Shown piece after piece: positions 20,981 through 30,206 of a stretch of DNA of 64,000 nucleotides (position 1 is its first letter; every line of letters begins with the position of its first letter). Below the pieces are notes generated by a model that searched no databases, was not told the DNA's origin, and saw only the letters and a program-made list of their open reading frames with translations. The position numbers and the translations under genes were made by a program. Source of the DNA: Diacronema lutheri (taxonomy: Eukaryota; Haptophyta; Pavlovophyceae; Pavlovales; Pavlovaceae). The stretch covers positions 124,001 through 188,000 of the forward strand of contig JAGTXO010000046.1 in the NCBI GenBank assembly GCA_019448385.1. Reading direction: 5' to 3'.

Positions 20981-22669
20981 TCAGCGCGCAAGGCGCGGGC
21001 TTCTTCGCAGCGGGCGCAGGTCCGTGCCGTCGCCCTCGCCGTCGTGGCCGACTGGCGGTGACACGTCGGCGGGAGCGGCGGCGGCAGCCTCGCGCGTGCT
21101 CGGATCGCCTCCGCACGCGTCCGCGTCCGCGGGCGCGGCGGCGGTCACCTCCATCGCGGCCAGCGCGGCGCGCGACGAGTGGGTCGACGGCGGCCGACCC
21201 TCGGCGCGCGCGCGCACAGCGCCCAGCTCGATCGCCTCGGCAGCGCCGTCGTCTCGGCGTGTGCTGTGCGCCGCACCCTCGCCGCATCCCTCAGCCTTGC
21301 CCGTCGCCGCGCCGCGCGCGCGGCCTGGCCCGAGCAGCAAGAAGCAGCAGCCGCCAAGGAGCGCCCACGCCGCGCACGTGCAGCCAGCGACGACCGGCCC
21401 GAGCGCGTCGAACGCGTAGAAGGCGAGCGCGGACGCGAGCCCGGAGTGCAGCTTGAGGTTGGCAAAGCCGATGGACGGATCGTCATCGAAGCGCTGCGCA
21501 AACTCAGCCATCGTCACGCCCTGCCACACCGCCATCCCGTGACCGTAAAGAACGAAGAGGGTACAAATCCACGCGACGGGCACCGAGCCGCCGTCAACAG
21601 ACGCCGGCGCGCCGCGCGGCGCGTCGAGGTGCAGCCGCATGGCGAGCCACGCGCTGAGCATACCGGTGAGCGCGAACGAGAGCGCGCCCGCAGTCGTCGA
21701 CGCGGCGCGCGCGCGCCACGACGAGACTCCGCCGTTTGCACCCGCCGCCGCCGCGGAGACGATGCCGCTCAGCGCAAAGAGCCACCCCACGTGGCCGACG
21801 CCCAACGTGCGCACGACGATGCGCGCGCCATACAGCGGCATGTTGCCGGTGGCCAGGCCAAACGCCACATTGTTCGGCGCGAGCAGCGCCATCTCCGCCG
21901 ACAGGTTGAGCGCGAGCGTCGCGCGCACGCGCGCCGCCGTCCGGCCGCACCCGCCTGCGCGAGCGGGCTGGCGCAGCTCGTCGACGGCCGGCGCGATGGC
22001 GGCGGTCGCGGCGGCGCTTGCCGTGCAAGCGACCGCGCCGCGCATCCCCTCCTTCGGATCGACGACGAGCAGGTGCATGCCGAGCGCGGAGAGCGCGCCG
22101 AGCGCCGCGTAGGCGGCAAAGAGGATCCGGACGGCAGACGGCGCGTTGCCGCCGAGGGGGAGCAGCACCGCGCTCGCGAGCAGCTTGGCCGCAGTGAGCG
22201 CGCACGGCAAGATGGAGGCGAGCATGCCGGCGAGCTTCGCCGCCGCCACACTCAGCGGCACGCTCGGCTCGCACGCCGCGTCGATGCGCGCGAGCTTTGC
22301 GAGGAACGCGCCCTCCGCCGTCCACACGAGCGCGCCGCTCATGCCTGCCGCGGTCGCGCCCAGCAGGTGCAGCACTTGGACTGTGCTCGCCTTTGCCATC
22401 GCGTACAGGGTCAGGCCGGCCAGCCCGACGACGAGCGCGCGCCGGTCAGAGCCGAGGCGCTCGTGCGCGGCCGGCGCGAGGAGCGACGCGACGACAAAGC
22501 CGAGGTAGAGGCTGCTGTTCGAGAGCGCTGTGATCCGTCCGCTGCCGCCGGGCGATGCGCCGTTCAACACGATGACAGAGACGAGGCACGCCTCGCCCGT
22601 TGCGAAGCACACGGCCATCGTGGCCATGTTTCGCCGCGTCGCGCGTCGCGTCCACCCGGCGGCCGCCAT
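20981..22669 (-). CDS. UNC93-like major facilitator protein
   Basis: 562 residues from ATG 22669 (MAAAGWTRRATRRN). Ten to twelve hydrophobic segments are visible across residues 15-430. UNC93-type features include an N-terminal half with ITALSNSSLYLGFVVASLL, GSDRRALVVGLAGLTLYAM and MSGALVWTAEGAFLA. A long acidic cytosolic tail (about 110 residues) ends RPLRRSPRLAR. An ATG at 22765 would overlap the start of the divergent PH-domain gene, so 22669 is preferred. UNC93 proteins are polytopic regulators or transporters of unknown cargo. No proton-coupling motif is obvious. Confidence 0.75.
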   Translation of the reverse strand: MAAAGWTRRATRRNMATMAVCFATGEACLVSVIVLNGASPGGSGRITALSNSSLYLGFVVASLLAPAAHERLGSDRRALVVGLAGLTLYAMAKASTVQVLHLLGATAAGMSGALVWTAEGAFLAKLARIDAACEPSVPLSVAAAKLAGMLASILPCALTAAKLLASAVLLPLGGNAPSAVRILFAAYAALGALSALGMHLLVVDPKEGMRGAVACTASAAATAAIAPAVDELRQPARAGGCGRTAARVRATLALNLSAEMALLAPNNVAFGLATGNMPLYGARIVVRTLGVGHVGWLFALSGIVSAAAAGANGGVSSWRARAASTTAGALSFALTGMLSAWLAMRLHLDAPRGAPASVDGGSVPVAWICTLFVLYGHGMAVWQGVTMAEFAQRFDDDPSIGFANLKLHSGLASALAFYAFDALGPVVAGCTCAAWALLGGCCFLLLGPGRARGAATGKAEGCGEGAAHSTRRDDGAAEAIELGAVRARAEGRPPSTHSSRAALAAMEVTAAAPADADACGGDPSTREAAAAAPADVSPPVGHDGEGDGTDLRPLRRSPRLAR

Positions 22670-22763
22670 CGCGCAGGAGTCACTCGATCCGTCTCGCGCC
22701 CACGCAAAACAGACAAAGGGTGTGCCGGGCTGGCTGACGACGCAGCAGCTCTCATTGGCAGAC

Positions 22764-25700
22764 ATGCTCGCCGAGCCGGGCGACGAGATGGACGAGGAGG
22801 CGATCCAGCACGCCTTGCGCTACGTCCGCAACCTCGATACGGGCGTGTCGATCGAGCTCGACGCGGCCGACATCCTGTACCACCCGCACGAGATGATCCG
22901 CGACCTCGACTCGGGCAAGTTGCGGCCGATCGCGGAGGTGATGATGCCCGTGCTGCGCTCGGCGAGCACCGTCGAGCGCGCGGCCAAGGTGCTGCGCAGC
23001 GGCTACCTGTTCAAGCGCGCCGGCTCGCCCCACGCCTGGAGCAAGTGCTGGTTCGTGTGCCATGGCGACGGCCACCTCCACTTCTTCCGCTCGCCGAATC
23101 ACGCGCGCGCCGAGGGGCGGCTGCCATGCCACGGATGCTCGGCGCGCGCGCTCGGCGCGACGGCGAGCGCGGATGCCGGGTACTGCGCGTTCGAGCTGGA
23201 GCAGGCGGGCACGCGCCGCGTCTTTTACGCGCGGGGCTCGGCGGACCGCGCGCAGTGGCTCGAGGCGCTCGGGCGCGCGTCGCGCGTGCGAGGCACCGAG
23301 CCGGATGCCGAGCTGCCCGCGAACGCCGCTGAGCCGAAGGGCGCGCAGCGCGCGGTGGCGGAGGCCATGCACCTCGTCTCGGTCGATGGCGTCGACGGCG
23401 ACGGCGTCGGCCTAGAGTGGACACGGCCGTGGAACGACGATGCGGCCGAGGGCGGCGGCGGCACGCACGAGGCGCGCGGCGTGCTCGACGACGACGACGC
23501 CGGCTTCCGCGCGGTGCCGCTGCCGACGCTGGTGCCGCCGATGGGTGCGGAGGAGGAGGAGTGGGACGTTGACGACGACGGCTACCGCGTGCGCAAGAAG
23601 ATGCCCGCCGCCGGTGGCGCGTCGCGCGGCGGCGACGGCGGCGCCGGAGGCGGCGACGAGATGGACGACGGCGATGCGTTCCCGCACGCCGCGGCGACGT
23701 CGGCCGGCGGAGCGGACGGCCACGCGGGCGAGAGCGACGACGGTGAGCGCGTGGACCAGTTTGAGTTCAAGCCGGTGCTCAAAGTCAAGATTCGTTCGGC
23801 CGGCGAAGTGGTGCGCACGGGCAGCGCCGAGCAGCTCAAAAACGCCGCGCTCGCGTTCAAGGCGGCCGTGCCACCGCCCGCGTCGCGCTCGCGCACGCGC
23901 GGCGAGCCGCCGAGCGGCGCGGCATGCCCGCCGGTCAATCGCTCGTCCTCAGCGCCGCCGGTCAGCTCGGCTGAGCCCGCCGCGTTTCACGGCGCGGCCG
24001 CCGTCGCGTGGGGCGAGGGCACCTCCGCCTTTGCCGCCGGGCCATTCGGGGGCGACAAAGCCGGGGGCGACGGAACCGCCTTTGGCGACGGAACCGCCTT
24101 TGGCGACGGAACCGCTTTTGGCGACGGCGGCGGCTTCGACAATGCGTTTGGAAGCGCAGCCATCGTGTTCGCAAACTTTGGCGCGGCACCGGAGGGCGGC
24201 GAGGGCAGTGCCGGCTTTGGCGCTGCGCCGGAGGGCGGCGAGGGCAGTGCCGGCTTCGGCGCTGCACCGGAGGGCGGCGAGGGCAGTGCCGGCTTCGGCG
24301 CGGCACCGGAGGGCGGCGAGGGCAGTGCCGGCTTTGGCGCTGCACCGGAGGGCGGCGGGGGCAGTGCCGGCTTCGGCGCTGCACCGGAGGGCGGCGAGGG
24401 CAGTGCCGGCTTCGGCGCGGCAAACGGCGGTATATTTGGCACCAGCTGTGGAGCTGCGTTCGGAGGATCCGAGGCCGACGGCGACTCGCTCTTTGCGCAG
24501 CCGAGCAACGTCGTACACTTCGGCGCGAGCCGCGGGGAGAAGAGGCGCGAATCGGTGCCGGGCGACTTCCATCAGCCAGTGGAAGCCGGCGACTCAGGCG
24601 AGGGTGGCCTCTTCGGTCCGTCGCGCGAGCAGGGCGTCGAGGCGACGTCTCTTGGCAGAGAAGCGAGCGCCGGCAGCGGAGGGCATGCTTTGGCGAGCGC
24701 AAGCGAAGCGCGCCATGCCAATGGCGCATCAGCGGAGGAGAGCCCTCGAGATCCTCCTGCCGAGGCGGGCGGCTTTGGTGAGCCTGCTGCGGAGGCGGGT
24801 AGCTTTGGCGAGCCTGCTGCCGAAGCGGGTAGCTTTGGCGAGCCTGCTGCGGAGGCGGGTAGCTTTGGCGAGCCTGCTGCGGAGGCGGGCGGCTTCGGCG
24901 AGCCTGCTGCGGAGGCGTGCAGCTTTGGCGAGCCTGCTGCAGAGGCGGGTAGCTTTGGCGAGCCTGTTGCCGAGGCGGGCGGCTTTGGCGAGCCTGCTGC
25001 GGAGGCGGGTAGCTTTGGCGAGCCTGCTGCTGAGGCGGGTAGCTTTGGCGAGCCTGCTGCGGAGGCGGGTAGCTTTGGCGAGCCTGCTGCAGAGGCGGGC
25101 AGCTTTGGCGAGCCTGTTGCCGAAGCGGGCGGCTTTGGCGAGCCTGCTGCGGAGGCGGGCGGCTTTGGCGAGCCTGCTGCGGAGGCGTGCAGCTTTGGCG
25201 AGCCTGTTGCCGAGGCGGGCGGCTTTGGCGAGCCTGCTGCGGAGGCGTGCAGCTTTGGCGAGCCTGCTGCAGAGGCGGGCGGCTTTGGCGAGCCTGTTGC
25301 CGAGGCGGGCGGCTTTGGCGAGCGTGCTGCGGAGGCGGGCGGCTTTGGCGAGCCTGTTGCCGAGGCGGGCGGCTTTGGCGAGCCTGCTGCGGAGGCGTGC
25401 AGCTTTGGCGAGCCTGCTGCAGAGGCGGGCGGCTTTGGCGAGCCTGTTGCGGAGGCGGGCGGCTTTGGCGAGCCTGCTGCGGAGGCGGGCGGCTTTGGCG
25501 AGCCTGCTGCAGAGGCGGGCGGCTTTGGCGAGCCTGCTGCGGAGGCGTGCAGCTTTGGCGAGCCTGTTGCCGAGGCGGGCGGCTTTGGCGAGCCTGTTGC
25601 GGAGGCGGGCGGCTTTGGCGAGCCTGCTGCGGAGGCGGGCGGCTTTGGCGAGCCTGTTGCCGAGGCGGGCGGCTTTGGCGAGCCTGCTGCGGAGGCGTGC

Positions 25701-26786
25701 AGCTTTGGCGAGCCTGCTGCAGAGGCGGGCGGCTTTGGCGAGCCTGTTGTGGAGGCGGGCGGCTTTGGCGAGCCTGCTGCGGAGGCGTGCAGCTTTGGCG
25801 AGCCTGCTGCAGAGGCGGGCGGCTTTGGCGAGCCTGTTGCGGAGGCGGGCGGCTTTGGCGAGCCTGTTGCGGAGGCGGGCGGCTTTGGCGAGCCTGCTGC
25901 CGAGGCGGGCGGCTTTGGCGAGCCTGCTGCCGAGGCGGGCGGCTTTGGCGAGCCTGCTGCGGAGGCGTGCAGCTTTGGCGAGCCTGCTGCAGAGGCGGGC
26001 GGCTTTGGCGAGCCTGTTGCGGAGGCGGGCGGCTTTGGCGAGCCTGCTGCGGAGGCGGGCGGCTTTGGCGAGCCTGCTGCCGAAGCGTGCAGCTTTGGCG
26101 AGCCTGCTGCCGAGGCGGGTAGCTTTGGCGAGCCTGCTGCGGAGGCGGGCGGCTTTGGCGAGCCTGCTGCCGAGGCGGGCGGCTTTGGCGAGCCTGTTGC
26201 GGAGGCGGGCGGCTTTGGCGAGCCTGCTGCGGAGGCGGGCGGCTTTGGCGAGCCTGCTGCCGAGGCGGGCGGCTTTGGTGAACATGCTGCCGAGGCGGGC
26301 AGCCTTGCCGAGCCAAGCGGCATTTTCGGCGCCTTTGCCACGTTGAATGGCGTTGAGAGCAGCTTTGCTGATGGTCTGTCGCTCGCAGAGCAGGAGGGGG
26401 AGCGCAGGGCAGCCGCGGGTGGGAGCAACGCGGCAGCGGAAGGCATGCAGATGGGCAAAATGAACGGCGAGCTCTTGGGCGTCAACGGCGGCGAGCATGC
26501 AGCGGAGGTGCATGGTGCCGTGGACGCGCTCGTGGATTGGACGTCGTCCGCGCCGGCATCGACCGCGACCTTCTCTGAGCTCAGCCAGCCGACCAACCAA
26601 CCGCTTTCTCACACGGACGGTGACCTTCTTTCGGGGCTCTTTGACATGCCGGCCCAAGCACCGCTTGGAACCTCCTCTGGCATGCAAGATGACATCTTGT
26701 TGGGCACGCTGGCGACACACGGACACGCACCTTTCAGTGGTGAGTCTCAGAGTGATGGGGTTGCTGAGGCCAACCCCTGGGGCTAG
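22764..26786 (+). CDS. PH-domain protein with very long FG-containing repeat array
   Basis: A single exon of 1340 residues from ATG 22764 (MLAEPGDEMDEEAI). A PH domain lies at about 76-175: VLRSGYLFKRAGSPHAWSKC, HLHFFRSP and the C-terminal helix DRAQWLEALGRA. Next come an acidic region with EEEEWDVDDDGYRVRKK, then FGDGTA repeats, six 13-residue FGAAPEGGEGSAG units, and about fifty 10-residue units of the type GFGEPAAEAG. The C terminus carries short acidic-dileucine motifs (DLLSGLF, DILLG) and ends NPWG. These look like adaptor-binding peptides of endocytic proteins, while the FG spacing recalls nucleoporins. PH binding to phosphoinositides is the only function I can infer with some confidence. 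Confidence 0.75.
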   Translation: MLAEPGDEMDEEAIQHALRYVRNLDTGVSIELDAADILYHPHEMIRDLDSGKLRPIAEVMMPVLRSASTVERAAKVLRSGYLFKRAGSPHAWSKCWFVCHGDGHLHFFRSPNHARAEGRLPCHGCSARALGATASADAGYCAFELEQAGTRRVFYARGSADRAQWLEALGRASRVRGTEPDAELPANAAEPKGAQRAVAEAMHLVSVDGVDGDGVGLEWTRPWNDDAAEGGGGTHEARGVLDDDDAGFRAVPLPTLVPPMGAEEEEWDVDDDGYRVRKKMPAAGGASRGGDGGAGGGDEMDDGDAFPHAAATSAGGADGHAGESDDGERVDQFEFKPVLKVKIRSAGEVVRTGSAEQLKNAALAFKAAVPPPASRSRTRGEPPSGAACPPVNRSSSAPPVSSAEPAAFHGAAAVAWGEGTSAFAAGPFGGDKAGGDGTAFGDGTAFGDGTAFGDGGGFDNAFGSAAIVFANFGAAPEGGEGSAGFGAAPEGGEGSAGFGAAPEGGEGSAGFGAAPEGGEGSAGFGAAPEGGGGSAGFGAAPEGGEGSAGFGAANGGIFGTSCGAAFGGSEADGDSLFAQPSNVVHFGASRGEKRRESVPGDFHQPVEAGDSGEGGLFGPSREQGVEATSLGREASAGSGGHALASASEARHANGASAEESPRDPPAEAGGFGEPAAEAGSFGEPAAEAGSFGEPAAEAGSFGEPAAEAGGFGEPAAEACSFGEPAAEAGSFGEPVAEAGGFGEPAAEAGSFGEPAAEAGSFGEPAAEAGSFGEPAAEAGSFGEPVAEAGGFGEPAAEAGGFGEPAAEACSFGEPVAEAGGFGEPAAEACSFGEPAAEAGGFGEPVAEAGGFGERAAEAGGFGEPVAEAGGFGEPAAEACSFGEPAAEAGGFGEPVAEAGGFGEPAAEAGGFGEPAAEAGGFGEPAAEACSFGEPVAEAGGFGEPVAEAGGFGEPAAEAGGFGEPVAEAGGFGEPAAEACSFGEPAAEAGGFGEPVVEAGGFGEPAAEACSFGEPAAEAGGFGEPVAEAGGFGEPVAEAGGFGEPAAEAGGFGEPAAEAGGFGEPAAEACSFGEPAAEAGGFGEPVAEAGGFGEPAAEAGGFGEPAAEACSFGEPAAEAGSFGEPAAEAGGFGEPAAEAGGFGEPVAEAGGFGEPAAEAGGFGEPAAEAGGFGEHAAEAGSLAEPSGIFGAFATLNGVESSFADGLSLAEQEGERRAAAGGSNAAAEGMQMGKMNGELLGVNGGEHAAEVHGAVDALVDWTSSAPASTATFSELSQPTNQPLSHTDGDLLSGLFDMPAQAPLGTSSGMQDDILLGTLATHGHAPFSGESQSDGVAEANPWG
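24177..24410 (+). repeat. 39-bp tandem repeat, six copies
   Basis: Six consecutive 39-bp units encoding FGAAPEGGEGSAG within the PH-domain gene, with scattered synonymous changes. Just upstream three 18-bp units encode FGDGTA. Confidence 0.9.
24781..26280 (+). repeat. 30-bp tandem repeat, 50 copies without indels
   Basis: Fifty consecutive 30-bp units with no length change over 1500 bp, plus partial units on each side. The unit encodes (A/V)AEA(G/C)(G/S)FGEP. Variation is almost confined to a few positions (GCT/GTT, GGC/TGC/GGT, third bases of the GCG codon), and higher-order blocks recur. Confidence 0.97.
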
Positions 26787-27988
26787 CTAGGTGGCGGCTG
26801 CGGCGGCTCGCTGCTTTGGAGAAAGTTGATCCTCTGGATGCAGTTGTTCGCCTGGTCCGTCACGTACATGACGTCGTCGCGCTTGCTGTCCATGCAGATG
26901 CACTTGAGGCCCGTCGCCGTCTGCCGGTCGCCGGACTGTTGCCGATCTCGGTCGCGTGCCCTCTCCGCGCCACGGCAGACGCGCTTCACGATGCCGTCCT
27001 TGCCGATCCGGCGAACCTGGAAGGTGAAGGTGTCGGAGACGTACACGTTGCCGCCCGAGTCGACTGTGACGGCATGCGGCCACTCAAAGGTCGACTTGAG
27101 GCCAGGCCCGTCGTTGTAGCCGCTGATTCCCGTGCCCGCGAGGGTGCGTACCGCGCCAAACTTGTCGACGGTCCGCACGCGATGGTTGGAACGGTCGGCC
27201 ACGTACGCGACGCCCGCCGCGTCGACGGCGACGCCAACCGGGTAGTTGAACGCGGCGCGCGCGCCGTTCCCGTCGGTCGCGCCCTGCACGCACCGGCCGG
27301 CGAGCGTCGTGACCATTCCGTCGGCCGTCACCCGTCGGATGCAGTGGTTCGAGCTGTCCGCCACGAGCAGAGTGCCATCCGGCGCCGCAGCGATGCCAAA
27401 CGGGTACGAGAAGGCAGCACTCGCGCCCACGCCGTCCGCGTGCCCCGGCCGGCCGCTGCCGGCAATCGTCACGACCGAGCCGTTGGATGCGATGCGCCGG
27501 ATCGTGTGGCTACCCGCGTCGCACACGTAGATCGTCCCGGAGGCGTCGATGCACACGCCCGTCGGGTCGTTGAACGTTGCCGTCGCCCCGTCCGTGCAGC
27601 CGAGCGCGCCAGTGCCCGCGAGCGTCGTGACGTGCCCCGCCTAAGCCGGGTCGAGCGGACCGACGCGCGTGAGCGGAGCGCCGCGCGCGTGGCGAGGGCG
27701 TACAGCGCAGCGAGCGCACGCATGACGCATGGCGGGGCGCCGCCAAGCGCAGCGGGCACGCCACGAGCGCCCACGCGCACGATGAACGCAGCGCCCGCAT
27801 GCACCCACCTTGATCTTTCGGACGCGCCGGTTGTCCGCGTCGACGACGAGGAGTGCGCCTTCGCTGTCACACACGATGCCGAGTGGCCCGCGGAATGACG
27901 CCATCGGCCCGAGCCCGTCCGCAAAGGCCGGATCGCGGCTGCCCGCGATTGTCGACACGACGCACGCCTCCTCGTCGTGCGACTCCAT
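26783..27988 (-). CDS. NHL-repeat beta-propeller protein, two exons
   Basis: Exons 27988-27809 and 27640-26783 encode 345 residues. The intron (27641-27808, GTGGGT donor, TAG acceptor, phase 0) joins RRVRKIK to AGHVTTLAGTG and completes an NHL blade. Five to six repeats follow the pattern xxxPxGVAVDxxGxxYVADxxNHRVR, for example NYPVGVAVDAAGVAYVADRS and GGNVYVSDTFTFQVRRIGKD. No signal peptide is seen with the ATG at 27988 (MESHDEEACVV), so it is probably cytosolic, with a propeller used for protein or RNA binding. Its last codons overlap the 3' end of the PH-domain gene by 4 bp. It is divergent from SEP15 across a poly-G promoter. Confidence 0.85.
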
Positions 27989-28060
27989 CGATCTTGGCCG
28001 AGCGCGCGTCTTGGGCGCAGGGCAAAGAAAACCGAGGGGGGGGGGGGGGGGGGAGGGGAA
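27989..28060. promoter_or_regulatory. bidirectional promoter gap with poly-G tract (NHL / SEP15)
   Basis: 72 bp separate the two start codons and must hold both promoters if the starts are right. The gap contains 18 G (28036-28053), one A and 4 more G. Confidence 0.5.
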
Positions 28061-28486
28061 ATGGTGCACAAATCCGGGTCGCTGCTGCTTGTCGTTGCGC
28101 AGCTGCAGCGGGCCCAGGCGGACGGGTGCACGCTGATGGGCTTCACGGCCGAGCTGCGCTGCTCGACGTGCGATGCTCTTGAGGGCTTCCTCGGCCCCAC
28201 CTCGGCACATAGCGTCGCGTGCAAGAGCTGCTGCTCCGCCGACGACGCGACCGCCGCACAGTACGCGTCGGCGGTGATCGACGTGTGCAAATGACGGCTA
28301 CCGCAGGAGCTGGCGCACTTCATTGCCCAAAAGAGCACCACGCACAAGGGCTTGGCCGTTACCTTCACACAGGGCGCGCCGCCGACCCTCACGTTGAAGC
28401 GCGATGACGGTACTGAGGATGTGGAACACATCGGCACTTGGACTGCGCACGAGGTCGACGCCTTCCTGCAGAGCCACCTGCGCTAG
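28061..28486 (+). CDS. SELENOF: selenoprotein F (SEP15), UGA read as selenocysteine
   Basis: ATG 28061 to TAG 28486 gives 141 residues if the in-frame TGA at 28292-28294 (codon 78) is decoded as Sec. Upstream, MGFTAELRCSTCDALEGFL and ACKSCCSADDATAAQYASAV match the cysteine-rich UGGT-binding region of SEP15. The redox site is Cys-Lys-Sec (VIDVCK-U-RLPQ), against CGU in vertebrates. Downstream, GLAVTFTQGAPPTLTLKRDD and HIGTWTAHEVDAFLQSHLR match the thioredoxin-like half, so the frame is clearly coding after the TGA. SEP15 works in the ER in glycoprotein folding quality control. The N terminus (GSLLLVVAQLQ) is a short signal peptide; a further upstream exon cannot be excluded. A candidate SECIS lies 3'. 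Confidence 0.9.
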
Positions 28487-28534
28487 CGCTCACCGCACGT
28501 GCTTGCGCTCGCAGCGTCAAAGGCGTCCCGGCGC

Positions 28535-28599
28535 GGGCGGACGTGATGCGCAGCTCACACAATGCCCTGTCGGGCAGGGAGCTGACGCGGATGGAGCCC
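28535..28599 (+). promoter_or_regulatory. candidate SECIS element (type II form) in SEP15 3' UTR
   Basis: Folded by eye: base stem GGGC (28535-28538) with GCCC (28596-28599); quartet GTGAT (28543-28547) opposite GGAT (28589-28592); stem GCGCAGCTC (28548-28556) with GAGCTG-A-CGC (28579-28588, one bulged A); unpaired AA at 28561-28562; top stem TGCCC/GGGCA with loop TGTC. The order matches the SECIS core (RUGA...AA...GA). Confidence 0.55.
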
Positions 28600-28662
28600 A
28601 TGCGGGTTGTGGCCTCTGCTGCACGACTTCCGACGGCAGGGCGATGAGCCGTCGCCTTGCCG

Positions 28663-30006
28663 TCACAAGAACGGGCGGCTGCTGCAGTTTAGCGCGGGTA
28701 CGTCCGGAGGACGCCGCTCGATGCACTCCGGGTGGTGGAGCGCATCTGGCCACCACGGGCTGCCGGCCGAAGGGTCGGAGGGCACGGGCAGCGCTCGGAG
28801 TCGCCGAGCAAGAGAGGCGCGCGGTCGCACGACTGGGTACGCGACAATGCGCTCGTCCGTCGCGAGAAGCTGGTTGAGCGCTGCGTTGAATGGCGCGAAC
28901 GTGCACACGAGCTTGCAGCGCAGCGACACCTTGTTGAGGCCGTGCCGTCTATGCACCGATGGGTTCGAGTGCGCAAGGCTCGAGCGCAGCGGCTCGAGCG
29001 CGCGCAAGGAGCGCGCGCTGCCGCGCTGCCGCGCAACGCGGACTGCATCGCCGGCCGTTCCGTCGGCCGCGTCCGGCACCTGAGCGCCCGCGCCGTGCAC
29101 AAACGGGCCGACGACACGGGCCACCACGCCGGCCGGGTCTGCGAAAAAATGCTCCGACTGCAGCGCGAGCGCGCGCCCGCGACTGGCGCGCGACGCGTCG
29201 AGGAAGTGCAGCAGCTGCGGGTAGTATAGCGACTGCAGCACGATCTTGTCCCTCGGCGCGAGCACGCAGCCCGAGCCGGCGATCGGGCGCACGCCCGAGC
29301 TGCGCGCCATCGCAAACGCGCGCCCGGCCGCAGGCCCGTCGCCGCTCGGCGTGCGGCCGCCGAGCATCCGGCGGACGAGGCCCGCGCCCGCGGGCGAGTC
29401 GAGGTACACCAGCTCCGCCTTGAGCGCCTGAGCAAGCGAGCACTGCCAGCCGACCGACGTGCGGAGCACATCCCTGCGGTAGTTCCAGCTTGATTCGATG
29501 CGCTCGAGCGGCTCGCGCAGCAGCCAGATCTGGAGCGTGCACGCCGAGAGGCGGCCAAGTTGCAGCGCCGCGGAGATGATGGCACCTCCTGGCTGGAGCT
29601 CCATCGAAAACGCGTAGCCCGGCGACGCGTCGAGCGTCAGCTCGCGCGCGCCGCCGCGCATCGTTGCGTTGCGCGCGGGGAAGCACGTCGCATACGCGCG
29701 CGCCGAGCAGCCGGCATGCTTGGGCGAGGCGCAGCGGCTGCGCCGCGCAAAGCCACAGGAGCGCGAATCGAAAAAATTGGCCTCCTTGTGCCGCGCGCCG
29801 ACGATCACCGCCGGCGTAGGCGCAGCTCGGCCAGCCACGTGTTTCAGGTCGAACAGCGTCGTTGTGCCGCACTTGGCGAAGCCAGGGAGGAGTATCGACG
29901 GCGTTGCTGTCGGGTCTGCGCCTACGGGGCAGGAGCCACCTCGCCAAGCGCCGACGCAGGCCGCGAGCGCGAGCTGCAGGACGGCCCTGAACCCCAAGGC
30001 CCTCAT
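28663..30006 (-). CDS. Golgi-type sulfotransferase
   Basis: 447 residues from ATG 30006. The N terminus MRALGFRAVLQLALAACVGA is a signal anchor. The PAPS 5'-phosphosulfate loop is ILLPGFAKCGTTTLFDLKH, and the 3'-phosphate site is LLREPLERIESSWNYRRD, both standard for the carbohydrate sulfotransferase superfamily. The remainder has Cys-rich luminal sequence typical of HS/NDST-like enzymes. It would transfer sulfate from PAPS to a polysaccharide or glycoprotein in the Golgi. The GTG 21 bp upstream in frame is not preferred. It is convergent with SEP15, whose candidate SECIS ends 63 bp away. Confidence 0.82.
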   Translation of the reverse strand: MRALGFRAVLQLALAACVGAWRGGSCPVGADPTATPSILLPGFAKCGTTTLFDLKHVAGRAAPTPAVIVGARHKEANFFDSRSCGFARRSRCASPKHAGCSARAYATCFPARNATMRGGARELTLDASPGYAFSMELQPGGAIISAALQLGRLSACTLQIWLLREPLERIESSWNYRRDVLRTSVGWQCSLAQALKAELVYLDSPAGAGLVRRMLGGRTPSGDGPAAGRAFAMARSSGVRPIAGSGCVLAPRDKIVLQSLYYPQLLHFLDASRASRGRALALQSEHFFADPAGVVARVVGPFVHGAGAQVPDAADGTAGDAVRVARQRGSARSLRALEPLRSSLAHSNPSVHRRHGLNKVSLRCKLVCTFAPFNAALNQLLATDERIVAYPVVRPRASLARRLRALPVPSDPSAGSPWWPDALHHPECIERRPPDVPALNCSSRPFL

Positions 30007-30058
30007 CTGGCTGCCATGGGGCAACACCAGCGTCCGGTTCCCGCCTTCTCCTCCTTGG

Positions 30059-30092
30059 GATTAATTTATTTTGTAAGAATTATTTTGTTGGG
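30059..30092. other. short AT-rich island upstream of the sulfotransferase gene
   Basis: About 34 bp of almost pure A/T (TTAATTTATTTTG...) in an otherwise GC-rich window, 53-86 bp before the sulfotransferase start. It could be a promoter element or nucleosome-depleted site. Confidence 0.5.
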
Positions 30093-30206
30093 CATGGGGT
30101 GGCTCCAGGACCAGGAGGGACCAGGACCACTGTGCAGGACGGACACCGGGACACGGTGAGCCGTGAGCCGGTGACGTTGCCGCCCACGGCCACGCGCTCC
30201 GTGCGT

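Noticed and set aside
24781-26280. CRISPR-like appearance of regular 30-bp repeats
   Set aside because: There are no unique spacers; repeats are directly adjacent and in a coding frame of a eukaryotic gene.
23962-26596. Several 600-970-codon frames on both strands over the FG repeat array
   Set aside because: A 30-bp period is a multiple of three, so all six frames stay open. Only the + frame connects to the PH domain and a coherent C terminus.
28640-28690. Alternative SECIS around ATGA at 28643
   Set aside because: The helix above the quartet pairs poorly and no GA lies at the right place opposite.
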